From assembly GCF_008831285.2 (NCBI RefSeq), contig NC_045148.1, forward strand, positions 62,001 to 126,000: a DNA stretch of 64,000 bases. The letters run 5' to 3'. Source of the DNA: Nymphaea colorata. Its lineage: Eukaryota > Streptophyta > Magnoliopsida > Nymphaeales > Nymphaeaceae. Shown here in pieces: positions 12,601 to 24,330 of this stretch. A program made the position numbers and the translations under genes. The notes under the pieces were generated by a model, which worked only from the letters and a program-made list of their open reading frames with translations, did no database searches and was not told the origin of the DNA. Position 1 is the stretch's first letter. Every line of letters starts with the position of its first letter.

Positions 12601-15378
12601 AAATGGGTATTATCAATGACCCTTAAGTTACTACTCAAGCAAAAAAATGCTTTGGTTCAAGTTGATTCTATAGAATATCGTCATTTTATGACAAAAGTCG
12701 TTAACTTTATAATGGAAAAATGACCGACTTAATGTACATGAATGTCTACAAGATTGGTTTGCAAATGAAGAAGATACTAGCCATGCAATTTAAGTTGTAT
12801 TGTTTAATTTGGTTCCCGATCAAGTGGTTTGGAATATATATCCCTCGTGCTTGTCACTATGTACCTCTTGTCCGACGATCCTTGCTAGTAATACATATAG
12901 AAGGAGTCTGCTTAGCCCCAGTTTTTCATTCGATATAGAAAGTTCATGAGATGTTCAAGGTCCACCTCCATTTGGGCCTTAACCATGAACCACCAAGAAT
13001 CCAATGTTCAAGAGAACAGATAAGGTGCAGACTTGCTCTATGAAAGAACAAAGCATCGCCTTTTGTGGGTGTTGAGACTTGTAGTGCAAGCAATTCTGTC
13101 ATTTGAGATGATGGCTGGTAATTTGATGCTACACTGACTGGTGATTAAGAGAATTAAGCAGAGACATGTCTGCATTGAAAAGATGACTCTCAAGTAGTTT
13201 AAGAGGAGGGTGAAAATCTTCCTGATATGAAGAGAGTATTTGCCAGGGATGAAGCTCCATTAATAAATACAATACCGAATAGAAGCTTCAAAATGAAGAG
13301 ATTGCGATTTCTTGGTTGAATAGATGGGGCTTCAAAATTCTATTGCTTACTGCTCCTTCAGGTTTGGGATAGAATTTCATTGGACTGATGGACAAGGAGC
13401 TGCGATGCTGAAATATGCTACAGACTCAGAGGTTTAAGCTGTCTTCTCTCGTTGGCCTTTTCTTCTGCTTCCTCGTACCTTCACCAAGAATCTGATGTGT
13501 TGTAGTTAAGTGATGAGTTGAAGAACATCAAGCATCTGCTCACAAAGGTGAAAAAGACATAGTGTGGAACAATTTATTTCCTCCAACTGCAGGTTGGTTT
13601 ACCTTCGTGTTGGTTTCCATGGCAGGTACATTCGGGTTAACTCTAGCTAAAAGATGCTTTTGTGTTGTTTAGATGTACAATCAAATGAACGTTTGTTTTT
13701 TAAGTATTCGGTGCGGGCTGCCAGAGTTTGAAATCTGGACAAATTTGAGAGGAAAATGAAACCATATGCATCATTTGCCTGATAATTTAGATGGTGGATA
13801 CGACAGAGGTTCAAATTTAAATGACTGCAGAAATGCTGGGCGAGAAAGGGAGGTTCAAAGTTGCCATTAGTTAGATAAACATTGACGGCCTTCAAGAAGG
13901 GTCGCTCTACAAATATGGGGTTCTGAGTTGTTACGTATTCCAGATGAGATGCTAGGAGCCTAGGACAAATATGGGTTCAGGATACTTCCATCACTGTAAA
14001 GTCCAGCAATGAATGCTGGTTGGATGAATTGGCTTACAGGGATGACAGAAGACAGAAGATACCTTCATTTGAAGCTTAGTTATATCTATCAGGCCTTGCC
14101 CTCTCTGAAGTTAATTTCCATCTGATTTTTCTGGGACTGCAGGTCGTCTTTTGCTATACCTGTTGAAGGGTGTTTCAGCTTTTTCTTGGACCGATAAAGT
14201 CACCAAACTTGGGTTCTGGAAAGGGTGAATATAAATTGCATCTGTAAAGTGCTTCTACGACTGTATGGGTAATTATTTCACTTTCCATAATGAGGGTTCA
14301 ACTCCATCATTCTTCACAAAGAAAAACTTTTCACGAAATTTCCATAATGAGGGTTCAACTCCATCATTCTTCACAGAGAAAAACTTTTCACGAAAAGGCT
14401 TCACACATTGCCTACATAGTGCGGTTCTTTCCTAAGTTACCACGGTTGGAATCTGCACATAGTTCTTACTTTATAGATAATTGTTTTATTTTGCTTCTCC
14501 CTCACTCTCTCTCTCTTCCCTCTCTTGAGAAAGAGAGAGAGAGATCTTGGAATATCTAGAGCCACTGGTTACTTTCCAAACTTCATGATAGTCATGCTCC
14601 AGCCACCCGACAACACCTTTTTAGCTTAACCTATGAAGATAGCATTTATGCAAAGGCCAGTTAAAGCTAGAAAATGAATCGCCAAGACTATATTTGCTGC
14701 CCCCTTTTGGATGTTAATGTGGAATTCCCTTTTCTGGAGTAATGATGGAAACCCAAAAAGCTCTTTCCTTTTTCTTGTTCGGTTGTGGACTCATTGGTAA
14801 CACAGAAGTGCACACCTTCTAACAGGTCTTCTATTTGCCCAACTGGTTGAACCTGAGAAATTCAAGTAGAGGCCAGGTGAAGAGTTTTATACTTCAAACC
14901 GCTTCTATTGGCATAATATAGTATTTGCCTAGCGAGAGTTCATAAAGTTCTTGAGGTGACTGCCTCTCCAAATCAGAGAATGCACTTAGTTTTAACCTTG
15001 AGGAAGTGCAGACCTTCTAACAGGTTTCAACTTTCAAGTGGGTGGCATCCTGTCCACTTGGTGAGTTTTAGAAACGATTCTGACCAGACCAACTGGGGCT
15101 ATAAGATCAGAGATAGTTATGACTTTTTCCTGCTACATTTATGTGGCAAATTTTATACCTTGGCCTGGATTTATAGAATTTCCTCTAGCACTTTGGGTAG
15201 AACAAAAGTATTAATTTTTAGAATCTCGTTCAGTCGTTTGTGCTCTGACATAGCCACCCAGGACAGCTCAAAACACATTACTGAACCTAAACTTGGAGAT
15301 GTCTGGAATTATAAGCGCGAACAAGTGAAAATGGAAGTAGCCGGAAAGTTGGTATATATGCAGTTAGATGGTGAAGAT
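9653..15378. other. Intergenic DNA with unidentified open frames
   Basis: No gene family recognised. Minus-strand frames at 11388-11582, 11566-11859 and 12058-12375 lie close together and could be remnants of one decayed coding sequence. Their residues match nothing I can name. A plus-strand frame of 142 codons at 14956-15384 is also unidentified. The sequence near 10185-10260 resembles flanks commonly seen in plant LTR elements, but no LTR pair is visible. CT-rich microsatellite tracts occur near 14495-14545. Confidence 0.4.
14285..14398. repeat. Two-copy 57-bp tandem duplication
   Basis: A 57-bp unit beginning CCATAATGAGGGTTCAACTC is repeated head to tail (14285 and 14342) with a few mismatches. 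Because 57 is divisible by three, a plus-strand frame runs through both copies, but nothing else supports coding. Confidence 0.85.
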
Positions 15379-16142
15379 GTTTAAAGCTTTATCAGCATAT
15401 ATATAGGAAAACAGGGCCACCTAAATATAAAGGCGCCATGGCAGTTATTATGCTACAGGGCATCCTCAAAGACAGAAGGCAAGGAGCCATGAAACTGTGA
15501 GGACTAAAACAAGCAGACGGCGGTAAATGCCCTTCTGCAAAAAGGTCACGCATTGAGCAAATAAAAGGGAAAGTGGAAACAGACAATTCGGTGGGATGTC
15601 TAGCAAAGTTTGACGAGGGAATAAAGGCACAGAATATTTTGAAGAATGGGGCAGAATGCCTTAGTGAGGCCACTGGCCTGTGACTGATGCCAGGGGTTCA
15701 GAGAACAACTCTGCCAACAAAAGCCAAGAGAATGAAAGATCAATCACGATTCATGGTAGTGCAGTAATCATGGAATATCTGATTTTGGATAGTTTTATGT
15801 TGAAAAAGTTGGATGAAGAGTGTCAGATTGCTTCGAAAGTGCTAATAACTGGAAAAATAAGTAGTGGGGAATTAGATGCAAAAGTATTGTTTTGAGGGTG
15901 CATTATAAGCATGACGAACTAGATTCAGATATGTCAATAGTCCGAATTAAGTGATTAAGAATACAAGTTTAAACCTGCTTAGTTGCATTCAATAAAGAAA
16001 TAAGACCTTATTGGAAATCGGATTCAGATATAGTGTAGCTTTGCAGTTGAGTCTTTGTCTAGTCCATTACATGTTAAACTTGTTCTGGTCTGTAACTCAG
16101 TTATCACTGATCTTGGTGTTATCGTTTGAGTCCAACCTCATA

Positions 16143-16147
16143 CATAG
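16143..16147. repeat. Target site duplication (left) of Copia element 1
   Basis: CATAG immediately precedes the left LTR. The identical CATAG follows the right LTR at 21225-21229. Five bases is the usual duplication length for Copia integrases. Confidence 0.85.
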
Positions 16148-16356
16148 TGTTAGAAGTCGAGCATCATGGGAGAATGATGCTAACGTTTACAATGTTAACG
16201 TCTAGGTTGAGAATGGTAACAATGTGATTTCCAATATCAAATGTTTCTATGTATGACATGACATTTCCATGTATGTCAGCCGTGGGTGTCTCATGCCAAC
16301 GGTAAGTTGTGGGTGTCTCATGCCAACGGTCTGCCGTGGGTGTCCAGCTCTTGACA
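16148..16356 (-). repeat. 3' LTR of Copia element 1
   Basis: It runs from TGTTAGAAG to CTTGACA on the plus strand, the same termini (TG...CA) as the 5' LTR apart from one base. At 209 bp it is shorter than the 277-bp partner: it lacks a stretch of about 100 bp corresponding to 20978-21078. It also has one extra copy of a repeat of about 29 bp containing GTGGGTGTCTCATGCCAACG. Confidence 0.9.
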
Positions 16357-16370
16357 CTCCCCCTCAAACT
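16357..16370 (-). other. Polypurine tract of Copia element 1
   Basis: On the minus strand AGTTTGAGGGGGAG ends directly against the TG of the 3' LTR. This is the expected place and composition for the plus-strand DNA primer. The same tract occurs in Copia element 2 at 60145. Confidence 0.85.
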
Positions 16371-19300
16371 GGATAGTAAAGATTTTTAATGCTCAGTTTG
16401 CTTAGAAGATGTTGAAACGCTTCTCGTCTTAGAGCTTTAGTAAATAAATCTGCGAGCTGGTCTTTGCTTCTAAACATAACATGTCCGAATCGTGCCTTGT
16501 AGGAGTTTCTCGCAAACAACATAGCAATCCAGTTCAATATGCTTTGTACGCTCATGAAAGACTGGGTTGGCCGCAATATGTAAGGCTGCTTGATTATCAC
16601 AATAAACTGTCACATGAGAAGTATGAATTACTTGGAAATCGTCCAACAAGTTCTTTAACCAAGTTACTTCACATACGACATTTGCCATTGCCCTGTATTC
16701 AGCTTCTGTAGAAGATCTAGAGACTGTCTGTTGTTTCTTAGTCTTCCATGAAATAGGAACTGAACTGAGGAACACACAGTAGCCAGTGACTGAACGTCGT
16801 GTTTGTTTACATGCCACCCAATTGGAGTCACAAAATGCACTTAGTTGCATGTTGTTGTGTTTCCTCATCATAATCCCTTGGCCTGGATTGAACTTGAGAT
16901 AACAAACGACCCTTAGAGCTGCATGAAGATGAAGGAGACGTGGCTATTGCATGAAGTGGCTTAACATATGGACTGCAAATTGTATGTCGGGCCGTGTAAT
17001 ACTGAGATAAATCAATCTTCCAACTAAACGACGATAATATATATGATTTTTAATGAGCTCTCCTTGATCAACTTTTAATCCATGTTACTGCTCCATTGGA
17101 AATTCCATCGGTTTTGCTCCAAGTAGGCCTACTCCATGTATGATATCCAATGCATATTTTTGTTGCAATAAATAAATACTTTGGTTGGATGGAGCAATTT
17201 CAATCCCCAAAAAATACTTCGGTTTACCTAAGCCTTTCATGGAGAATTTTTGACATAGAAATTGCTTAAAATTTTTAAGGCCATCTTCTTTGTTTCCTGC
17301 AATAAGTAAATCATCAATATATACTAGAACAACAAGGAATATAGTTTTTCTTTTATATGTAAACAAAGAGTGATCGGCTTTTGATTGAGTGAATCCGAAT
17401 TCTTCTAGAGCCATTGATAATTTATGAAACCAATTCCTGGGAGACTGCTTACTTATGTAATTTGAAGACCTGATGCTCCCCCTGTTTAGCATATCCTTGA
17501 GGCACTTCCATATATACTTCTTCGTGTAGGTCGTCATGTAGGAATGCATTGTTGACATCCATATGATACATAATCCAATCCCGGTTAGCAACGATTGCGA
17601 ACAGTGTGCATACCGTTACCATTTTTGCGATTGGGGCAAAGGTCTCATTGAAGTTTAGCCCCTCTTCTTGTGAATAACCCTTGGCAACGAATCTAGCCTT
17701 GTAACGTTCTATGGATCAATCAGACTTGTACTTGATTTTGTATACCCATTTGCATTCGATTGGCTTGATTCATTTTGGTAAAATAGTTATAGTCCATGTT
17801 TTATTATCCTATAAAGCTCGAATTTCAGCATCCATCGCCTCCCGCCATTCTTTGTGTTGGATTGCGTCATAGAAGCTTTCTGGTTCAGGCTTAGACACTA
17901 AGGATGTGAGAAATGTAGTATGTTTAGTAGAAAAATGTTGAAAAGAGGTGTAAGTTGATATAGGATACCTGATACCTTTCTTTTGTCCTGGTGTGTAGAC
18001 ATGATTGGTGTAACAAGGGAACAATAGAAATCTTTCAGCCATGGAACAAATTTTCGGATTCTAGTGGACCTCCTAACTGGCTCAACATTGGTGGTATTTG
18101 ATTCTGGTGGAGCGATTGTATCTCATTTCTTTCGACATCGGTTTTGTCGAAGGGAAGTGTTTTCAACTAAATTTGGTCTACTATCTAGACTATTATTTTG
18201 GTGGTTATCTGGATCTTGTGGATCAGTTTAGTCACTATCCAATGGTGTGTTTCGTAAGTTTGAAAGTTGGTCATACACATCTTCTTCGAAATCACAAGGC
18301 ATAGGGAGGACGACTTCTCTCTCACAATCTTTTGCTTTATGAAAATGGAATATATTATCGTAGAAGACAACATCTCTACTAATAAAAATGTTATGAGATT
18401 CTAAATCATTCTGTTTAGTCACTATCTAATGGTGTGTTCCGTAAGTCTGAAAGTTGGTCATATGCATCTTCTTCGAAATCACAAGGCATAGGGAGGACGA
18501 CTTCTCTCTCACAATCTTTTGTTTTATGAAAAGGGAATATATTCTCGTAGAAGACAACATCTCTACTAATAAAAATTTTATGAGATTCTAAATCATACAC
18601 TTTGTAGGCCTTTTGCCCATTCAGATAACCTATAAAAATACATTTATATGCCATTGACTCAAATTTATCTTTGTTGGAACCTATTTTGGTAGCATAACAT
18701 AGGGAGACAAAAGTACGAAGGTGTTTGGAGGAAGGTTTTCTTTTAAAAAGAATTTCAAAAGGCATTTTTCCATTTGTGTTGGGTGTAGGAATACGATTAA
18801 TTAAGTAGGTTGCAGTCAAGATGCATTCCCCAAAAAACGAAGAGGAAGATTTGATTCAAACTGTAAAGCTCTAGCTACCTCAACTAAGTGCCAGTGTTTA
18901 TGTTCTACAACACCATTTTGTTGTGGTGTTCCCACACAACTATGTTGGTGAATGGTTTCTTGTTGGCATAGAAAATCCTTCATTTCTTTAGAAAAAATTC
19001 AGTTTCGTTATCGGAACGCAAAATTTTTATTTGACAATTAAATTGAGTTTTGATCATAAAAAAGAAATTTTGAACGACATGCAAAGTTTCATATTTGTGT
19101 CTCATAAGAAAAATCCATGTTGCACGAGAGAAATCATCTACAATACTTAAAAAATAATATGCACCGGATAGAGAAGCTTGGGCATACGGCCCCCAAATAT
19201 CACAATGTATTAAATCAAAAGAGTGAGTAGACGAAGTCTCACTTAAATCAAACTTTAAACGAGTCTGTTTAGCACGATGACATGCATCACACAAAAATTG

Positions 19301-20061
19301 GTCATTCAATTCAAGATTCAAATCTAGATAATCATTAACTAATTTTAAACGTGCCAGAGAATGATGTCCTAGCCTTTTGTGCCAAAGCTCGTGGTTGGAA
19401 ATTGCTAAGCAGGGGTTTTGTTCTATTGTGGTCTCTGGCCGAAGCATATACAATCCTCCCCTTACATCACCTCTATCAATCATCGTCTTCAATGCCATGT
19501 CCTGCATAACACAGTAATTAGGAAAAAGCGTGATGGAGCAATTCATGGTTTTAGTTAGCTCACTAACAGATAAGAGATTCACTTTGAATGATGGAATATT
19601 TAACACATTGTTAATATCAAAATTAAGTAGCGACACCTTACCGATATGACAAACAAAAACCACCTTATTATTTGGTAGTGTCACCGGTATATCACATGAT
19701 CTTATGTCTTTGAGAATAGATTGATCAGCACATATGTGCTGACTTGCTCCTGAGTCAATGATCCAAGGAGAGTATTCAAGTTTTGAGGTGATAGCGTTAC
19801 CTGCAAAGTTGACATTCGGTGTTTGATTTTTCACAAGTGATAGCAGTTTGTGATACTCCTCCATCGTAAAAGCTGGGGCTGCCTCTTTAGGATTTTGTCC
19901 ATTGCTATTTGACCCATATATGCTGTCGTTGGATGCCACATGCAGACTTGGTGCAGTTTGATTTGATGTAACATTGGCTGCCACAACATGTTTAAAGTTT
20001 GGATCATAGAATCGATGCCCTGGTGGATATCCGATGTTTTTAAAACATTTTTCTTTGACAT
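16364..20061 (-). pseudogene. Broken Copia pol (protease, integrase, reverse transcriptase, RNase H)
   Basis: Read on the minus strand from high to low coordinates. Aspartic protease with the IDSGASQH motif lies near 19740-19765. The GAG-pre-integrase zinc region (H-x-H, then CDACHRAK) is at 19270-19390. The integrase core has CDIWGPYAQ and RSDNETEF at 19000-19230, and its C-terminal part is at 18415-18819. Reverse transcriptase has the YIDD active site near 17311-17326. RNase H has FCDSNW, STEAEYRA and YCDNQAAL at 16470-16860. The frame is lost repeatedly: a stop after the FFLKK residues at about 18980, a shift near 18830, the out-of-frame duplication at 18226-18599, and stops or shifts between 17591 and 17809 and before 17085. 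The key catalytic motifs are still readable, which suggests moderate age. Confidence 0.93.
18226..18599. repeat. 187-bp tandem duplication inside Copia 1 pol
   Basis: Two direct copies start at 18226 and 18413 (GTTTAGTCACTATC) and stay near-identical over about 187 bp. The duplicated protein segment contains SRDVVFY and CEREVVLPMPCDFEED. Since 187 is not a multiple of three, the duplication throws pol out of frame at the integrase-to-RT transition. Confidence 0.9.
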
Positions 20062-20928
20062 AACCTATGCCACAATAATGACTGCATATAGGTTTAGATT
20101 GCCGACTTCCTTGGCCTTTCTGAAATCTGAAATTGGTAGTGTTGCGGTTGGCAACTTTGTCGTGGTTTGTTTGTGAAACGGCTAATGCAGCAGTCCCTTC
20201 ATTTGTTGTGCTAAAGATCCTAGCTTCCCATTGCTTCTCTTCTTACAAGATTAACGCATAAATTTTCATCACATTTGGCAAAGAGTTTAAGAGAAGCATT
20301 TGCCCTCTAATGGCATTGTAGGAGTCATTTAACCTCATCAAAAATTGAATAATTTTTTCCCTTTGAATCTGGTCTGCATAAACTCTCAGTGCCCCACACG
20401 AGCATTCAGGGAGAGGGGAATATGAACCCAATTCATCCCACAAAGCCTTCATTTTTGTGAAATAAGAAGTCACCGACATAGTCTCTTGCTGTAAATGAGA
20501 GATTGAACTTTGGACTTGATATATCCTAGTGGCAAGACTGTGGGTAAACCTTTCTTTTAGATCTTGCCACACCTCTCTCGCTGTGGTAGCATAAATAATG
20601 CTATTTGCAATATTTTTGCTAATGGAATTAAAAATCTATGATAACACAAGATGGTTACATTGAACCCAATGAAGATACAGTGGGTTTGTTTTCACAGGTT
20701 CCGTAATTGAACCATTAATGAAACCAGTCTTGTTTTTTGCTGAAATAGCCATAGACATGGCCCTACTCCATGTACCATAGTTGTCCTCATTGAGAGGTTG
20801 CGCACCAGCATATTTCCAGGGTTATCTGAATGGTGAATGTAAAAAGGATTAGACATCACCTGGTATGGATCTGAACCGACAGAGTCGCCATGAAGTACAT
20901 CGATCATTTTTGCTCCTTGGATGTTCAT
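20062..20928 (-). pseudogene. Broken Copia gag of element 1
   Basis: The start methionine at 20926-20928 follows the primer site by a few bases. The N-terminal part carries NPFYIHHSDNPGNMLV, a motif typical of this Copia gag family, and then the frame shifts near 20800. The core resumes at 20243-20572 (WQDLKERF, QETMSVTSYF, LNDSYNAIRGQ). A zinc knuckle at about 20050-20090 is degenerate: cysteine spacing is changed and the histidine position reads tyrosine. No single frame spans the gene. Confidence 0.85.
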
Positions 20929-20936
20929 GCTTCAAT

Positions 20937-20947
20937 GCTTGATACCA
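20937..20947 (-). other. Primer-binding site of Copia element 1
   Basis: TGGTATCAAGC on the minus strand starts immediately after the 5' LTR end. The first eight bases match the standard primer site complementary to initiator methionine tRNA (TGGTATCAGAGC); the rest has drifted. Confidence 0.8.
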
Positions 20948-21224
20948 TGTTAGAAGTCGAGCATCATGGGAGAATGAGAATAGCGGTAGAAAGAAACGTT
21001 GAATTGCTGTATTTTTTTGAATTACTTACAAAAGAGTGTATAACGGAATATATACAATAGATTCTCAACTTGGCTAATGTTAACGTTTACAATTTTAACT
21101 TCTAGGTTGAGAATGGTAACAATGTGATTTCCAATATCAAATGTTTCTATGTATGAGATTTCCATGTATGTCAGCCGTGGGTGTCTCATGCCAACGGTCT
21201 GCCGTGGGTGTCCAGTTCTCGACA
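20948..21224 (-). repeat. 5' LTR of Copia element 1
   Basis: A 277-bp LTR with TG...CA ends, reading TGTCGAGAACTGG inward on the minus strand and ending CTTCTAACA against the primer site. It contains a TATA-like stretch (GAATATATAC on the plus strand near 21048) that is missing from the 3' LTR. CATAG follows at 21225-21229. Confidence 0.9.
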
Positions 21225-21505
21225 CATAGAGTTTTCGATATGATTTCTATCTATCAGATCAATTGCTTTTAACTAATCGTGTTTGATGCATTATAAGCTT
21301 CAAAACTCGATTACCAGATTGATCTTAAGAAATTATGTTCCAAAAGAATGATGAACTCAACTTTTAACACATGAAATGATAAAAAACTTCTTAGTTTGGG
21401 GGGAAATTGTCAGTTAACTAAAAATGAAGGTGTTAATTGCTACCATCATCATTCTTTTTGGTATAATGGAGGCTTATGATAGAACAGCAGAAATGATATG
21501 ATTTA

Positions 21506-21808
21506 CGGAGCATTTTGAATGACACCTTTATCTAGCCCAGTTTTGTGAAAGGTTTGTTTTAGGAAAACCAATTTTTTTAAATTTGGTTTGATTGTTTGGA
21601 CGTCACATCCAAAACCTGTTTTTTTTTTATGAATGATATTTGGTATCAAACTTTTCACTTCCTTTTACAAAACCTGTCTTTGCTAAAACTGAGTTTTCCT
21701 CAAATCTAATTATGATGGCATCCAAATAATCTAAAAACGTTGATTTGAAGTCAAAAAATAACGTTTTGCCTACAAAACGAGGATTTGAGGTGTCATCCAA
21801 ATGCTCCC
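21506..21808. mobile_element. Tourist-like MITE with TTA target duplication
   Basis: A 303-bp element. The left terminus CGGAGCATTTTGAATGACAC and the reverse complement of the right terminus GGGAGCATTTGGATGACACC form inverted repeats. TTA flanks it on both sides (21503-21505 and 21809-21811). In duplication copy B the same spot reads GAGTTAAGGGCG with a single TTA and no insert, which is a natural empty site. A TTA duplication and non-coding content point to the PIF/Harbinger (Tourist) class. A relative lies at 9365-9652. Confidence 0.85.
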
Positions 21809-21811
21809 TTA

Positions 21812-23639
21812 TAAGGTCTAAAGGGACAAGGGACTCGTGCATCTGCGTTGAAAAGAAAGGAAAAAGATAAAACTACTAGAGGACAAGAGAGGCGATGAAG
21901 GTTTGGCATGTCCCTGCCCTCCTCTAACATCCACACAGTTCCTTGATGAATTAGTTCGATCGCTCAGAATATGTAGACACATAATTACTTGCATGCATGT
22001 ACAAAATATACATATGGATGCACGAGTTCATAGGCGTGTACACGCATGTAGAGATTGTCAACATATCATATTTGATTTACTATATCTTATTTATCGGATG
22101 TTCATATGTTTGGATTTGAAAATGAATGACGAGAAGTCTAAAGCATATCTGAATCAGTTCTTAAATTATAATTCCAATCCGATTTGAGTCTGACTTTTAG
22201 ATTGACATGTGTATCTAAATTTGACTTTTTATTAACCCATGCATTATGATACATTAAGAATCAACTTTCCAAATGTTGGATGTTAACTTTTTTCATATGT
22301 GCCTTATTGAAGTAATTATCTGCCTCTGCCTCGGAATGCAAAATGGTTGCAAAAGCGATAACAAGAAGCGACATGCATAGAGCATGAGTGAGGAATGACC
22401 ATACAAGACTCATTTGTATGTCATTAGAGTACTCACCATACCAAAAAGGTCAGGACTCATTATGGAAAAGTCAAGAAAGTGAGTCTAAAAAATTGCTAGG
22501 ATGCAAAGAGAGGTGATTATGTAACACTACATTATGAAAAAAATAAAATGAAAATGAAATTGGTACTAGTGGAATAAATAAACATATAACGGGTGACCAG
22601 TGAAAAGCAAGATAAGTATGTATCGTAAATGGATATCAAATGCATGGTTATATGAATTTTCTCATCAAGTAAAATAGGTTTCCTACAAATGAAAAATTTA
22701 TCCAGTTATTAATTCGATTTTCGTAGATATTATTCTTCTAGTAACATAAGTTTGCTTAGATTCTAATACAACCTTCGACCCCAAGGACAGGGGTAAGAAG
22801 AGAGGCGCTTTGGCTTCTTCAAGGGATTTCCATGTGCAATTTATTTTACTCTTGTCGCAGACATTTACAACGTATTAACTAATTTTATTTCCTCTCTCTC
22901 TAACTCCAAGAAACCTAACATAATTGATTGGCCTGATGTGCCCTATAACATATCACTCAACCACTTATCTTCGTGCATAAAAAAAAGAAAAAAAGAAAAA
23001 AACAAGACAGCTAATAGTTGTAAACATGTTAGGTGATAAAATATGAAAATGGCAAGCATTAAATTAAAAAAAAAGGAATAAAAGTACATTGTTCTTGGGT
23101 TGGTTCTAGTTTCGTGCGTAGGTTGGGCTAGTTAAAAAAAAAGAGAGATGTTTCTTATTATTGGAAGAGATATAATAAAATAATATTTGTCAATATGAAA
23201 AAGGACGTCCGATCTGGTTTGGATCCGTTGGTTGGACTGCCGTCCCCGAGACAATGGTTAGGTTGGTTCAGGTCACGTCACTGTTGAGGACTGAATCATT
23301 GCGGTGGCAGAATCGTGCAAGGCCCCGGCTCGACGGCCCAGACTGTCAGCCCAGCCCACCCTGAGAGGCGAACCGGGCCGGTGGGTTCACATCCCCACGC
23401 ACTCACCCACCGTGATCAAGATCTCGTGCACAACAATCATCGCCTGCCTCAAGTTTTCGAGTTCTGACCTCCCCACTGGCTCTCCATCTTCTATTACGTG
23501 CACTTAAGAACAACTTGTGGTTGGTTTCTCGAGGCCCTGTGTTTCTGATGTCCTCCTGCGTCATTGGTGCGTCGAAGTTACTTTGTGGCAGCATTGCCTT
23601 GATGAGATGAGATCAGAAAGATCTGGATCCAGATTCATG
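21812..23639. other. Copy A intergenic DNA upstream of the trihelix pseudogene
   Basis: The start (21812-21920) matches copy B at 28270-28380, including TGCGTTGAAAAGAAAGG. After that the two copies diverge until a pyrimidine-rich stretch near 22885 that resembles copy B at 30860. The segment 23280-23500 is GC-rich without a recognisable product. No gene seen. Confidence 0.5.
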
Positions 23640-24330
23640 AATTCTAGAGGTCTAGACCCAGTTAGGAAGATCCTGCTGCTCCGTCAGGACGCAGGCTCCC
23701 GGTGGATGAAGGTGCAGAGTCCGTTCAGGCTGCCGGGTTTCATCCTTGGCGGTCTATTCGCAAGGCTGCGCCACCCCGGCATGATGGTGGCGGTGGCTAA
23801 ACTACGGTGCGGATTGTACTAAATGGAAAAGGTTTTTCTCCGGCAACTCTATTCCCCCCACCCCTGCCACCGTCACTGCTAATTCTGCAAATGGCTGCAG
23901 GTATCTTCTTTTGAGTAGTCACACAGCAATGGAAACAACAACAATTGTGATGGCGCGACAATGGTGGTAAAAACATGAAGGGATTTATCGGTATCGTCTT
24001 CGCCAAATGAGAAGATGGAAGAGAGTGGAAGAGGAGGGGATGGAGAAAGCAGCAAATGGCCGAGGCATGGAACTCTCACGCTTCTGGAGCTAAGGGCAAA
24101 AGGAAGCCACTCAAACGGGTGCACTGTGGGAGGAGCTATCCAGCTGAACAAGTTCTCGCTTCTTCTTCCTCATGGCTAACAAAAGAATTCTTGTATTTTC
24201 TTTCTTCCTTAATTTGTTGTTGTTGAAACAACATGTGGTGCCAATAATGTTCGAAAATTGCATGTATGGGTACATATGATTTGTAGTTCGGGTGATAAAA
24301 GATTAACGAAGGAAACGAATTGTGAGAAAA
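23640..24330 (+). pseudogene. Trihelix gene pseudogene: exon 1 remnant in copy A
   Basis: This stretch aligns with exon 1 and the start of the intron of the intact trihelix gene (32693-33480). Shared blocks include GCAGAGTCCGTTCA, CACCCCGGCATGATGGTG, ATGGCCGAGGCATG and the LTLLELR codons of the first trihelix helix. It is dead: a stop follows CGLY near 23820, several indels shift the frame, part of the helix-1/2 coding is deleted near 24100, and the splice donor reads CAGCTGAAC where the intact gene has CAGGTGAAC. Exon 2, which carries most of the first DNA-binding domain and all of the second, is absent from copy A. Confidence 0.88.

Larger units (their letters stand above)
16148..21224 (-). 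mobile_element. Copia LTR retrotransposon 1 (inactive, complete ends)
   Basis: A full-length element in minus orientation: 5' LTR 20948-21224, primer site, gag, zinc knuckle, protease, integrase, reverse transcriptase, RNase H, polypurine tract, 3' LTR 16148-16356. It is flanked by the 5-bp duplication CATAG. The order integrase before reverse transcriptase defines the Copia superfamily. Gag and pol are broken by several frameshifts and stops, and a 187-bp internal duplication disrupts pol, so it cannot act on its own. It sits inside duplication copy A; the homologous place in copy B (near 27970) has no element, so the insertion postdates the duplication. Confidence 0.95.
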
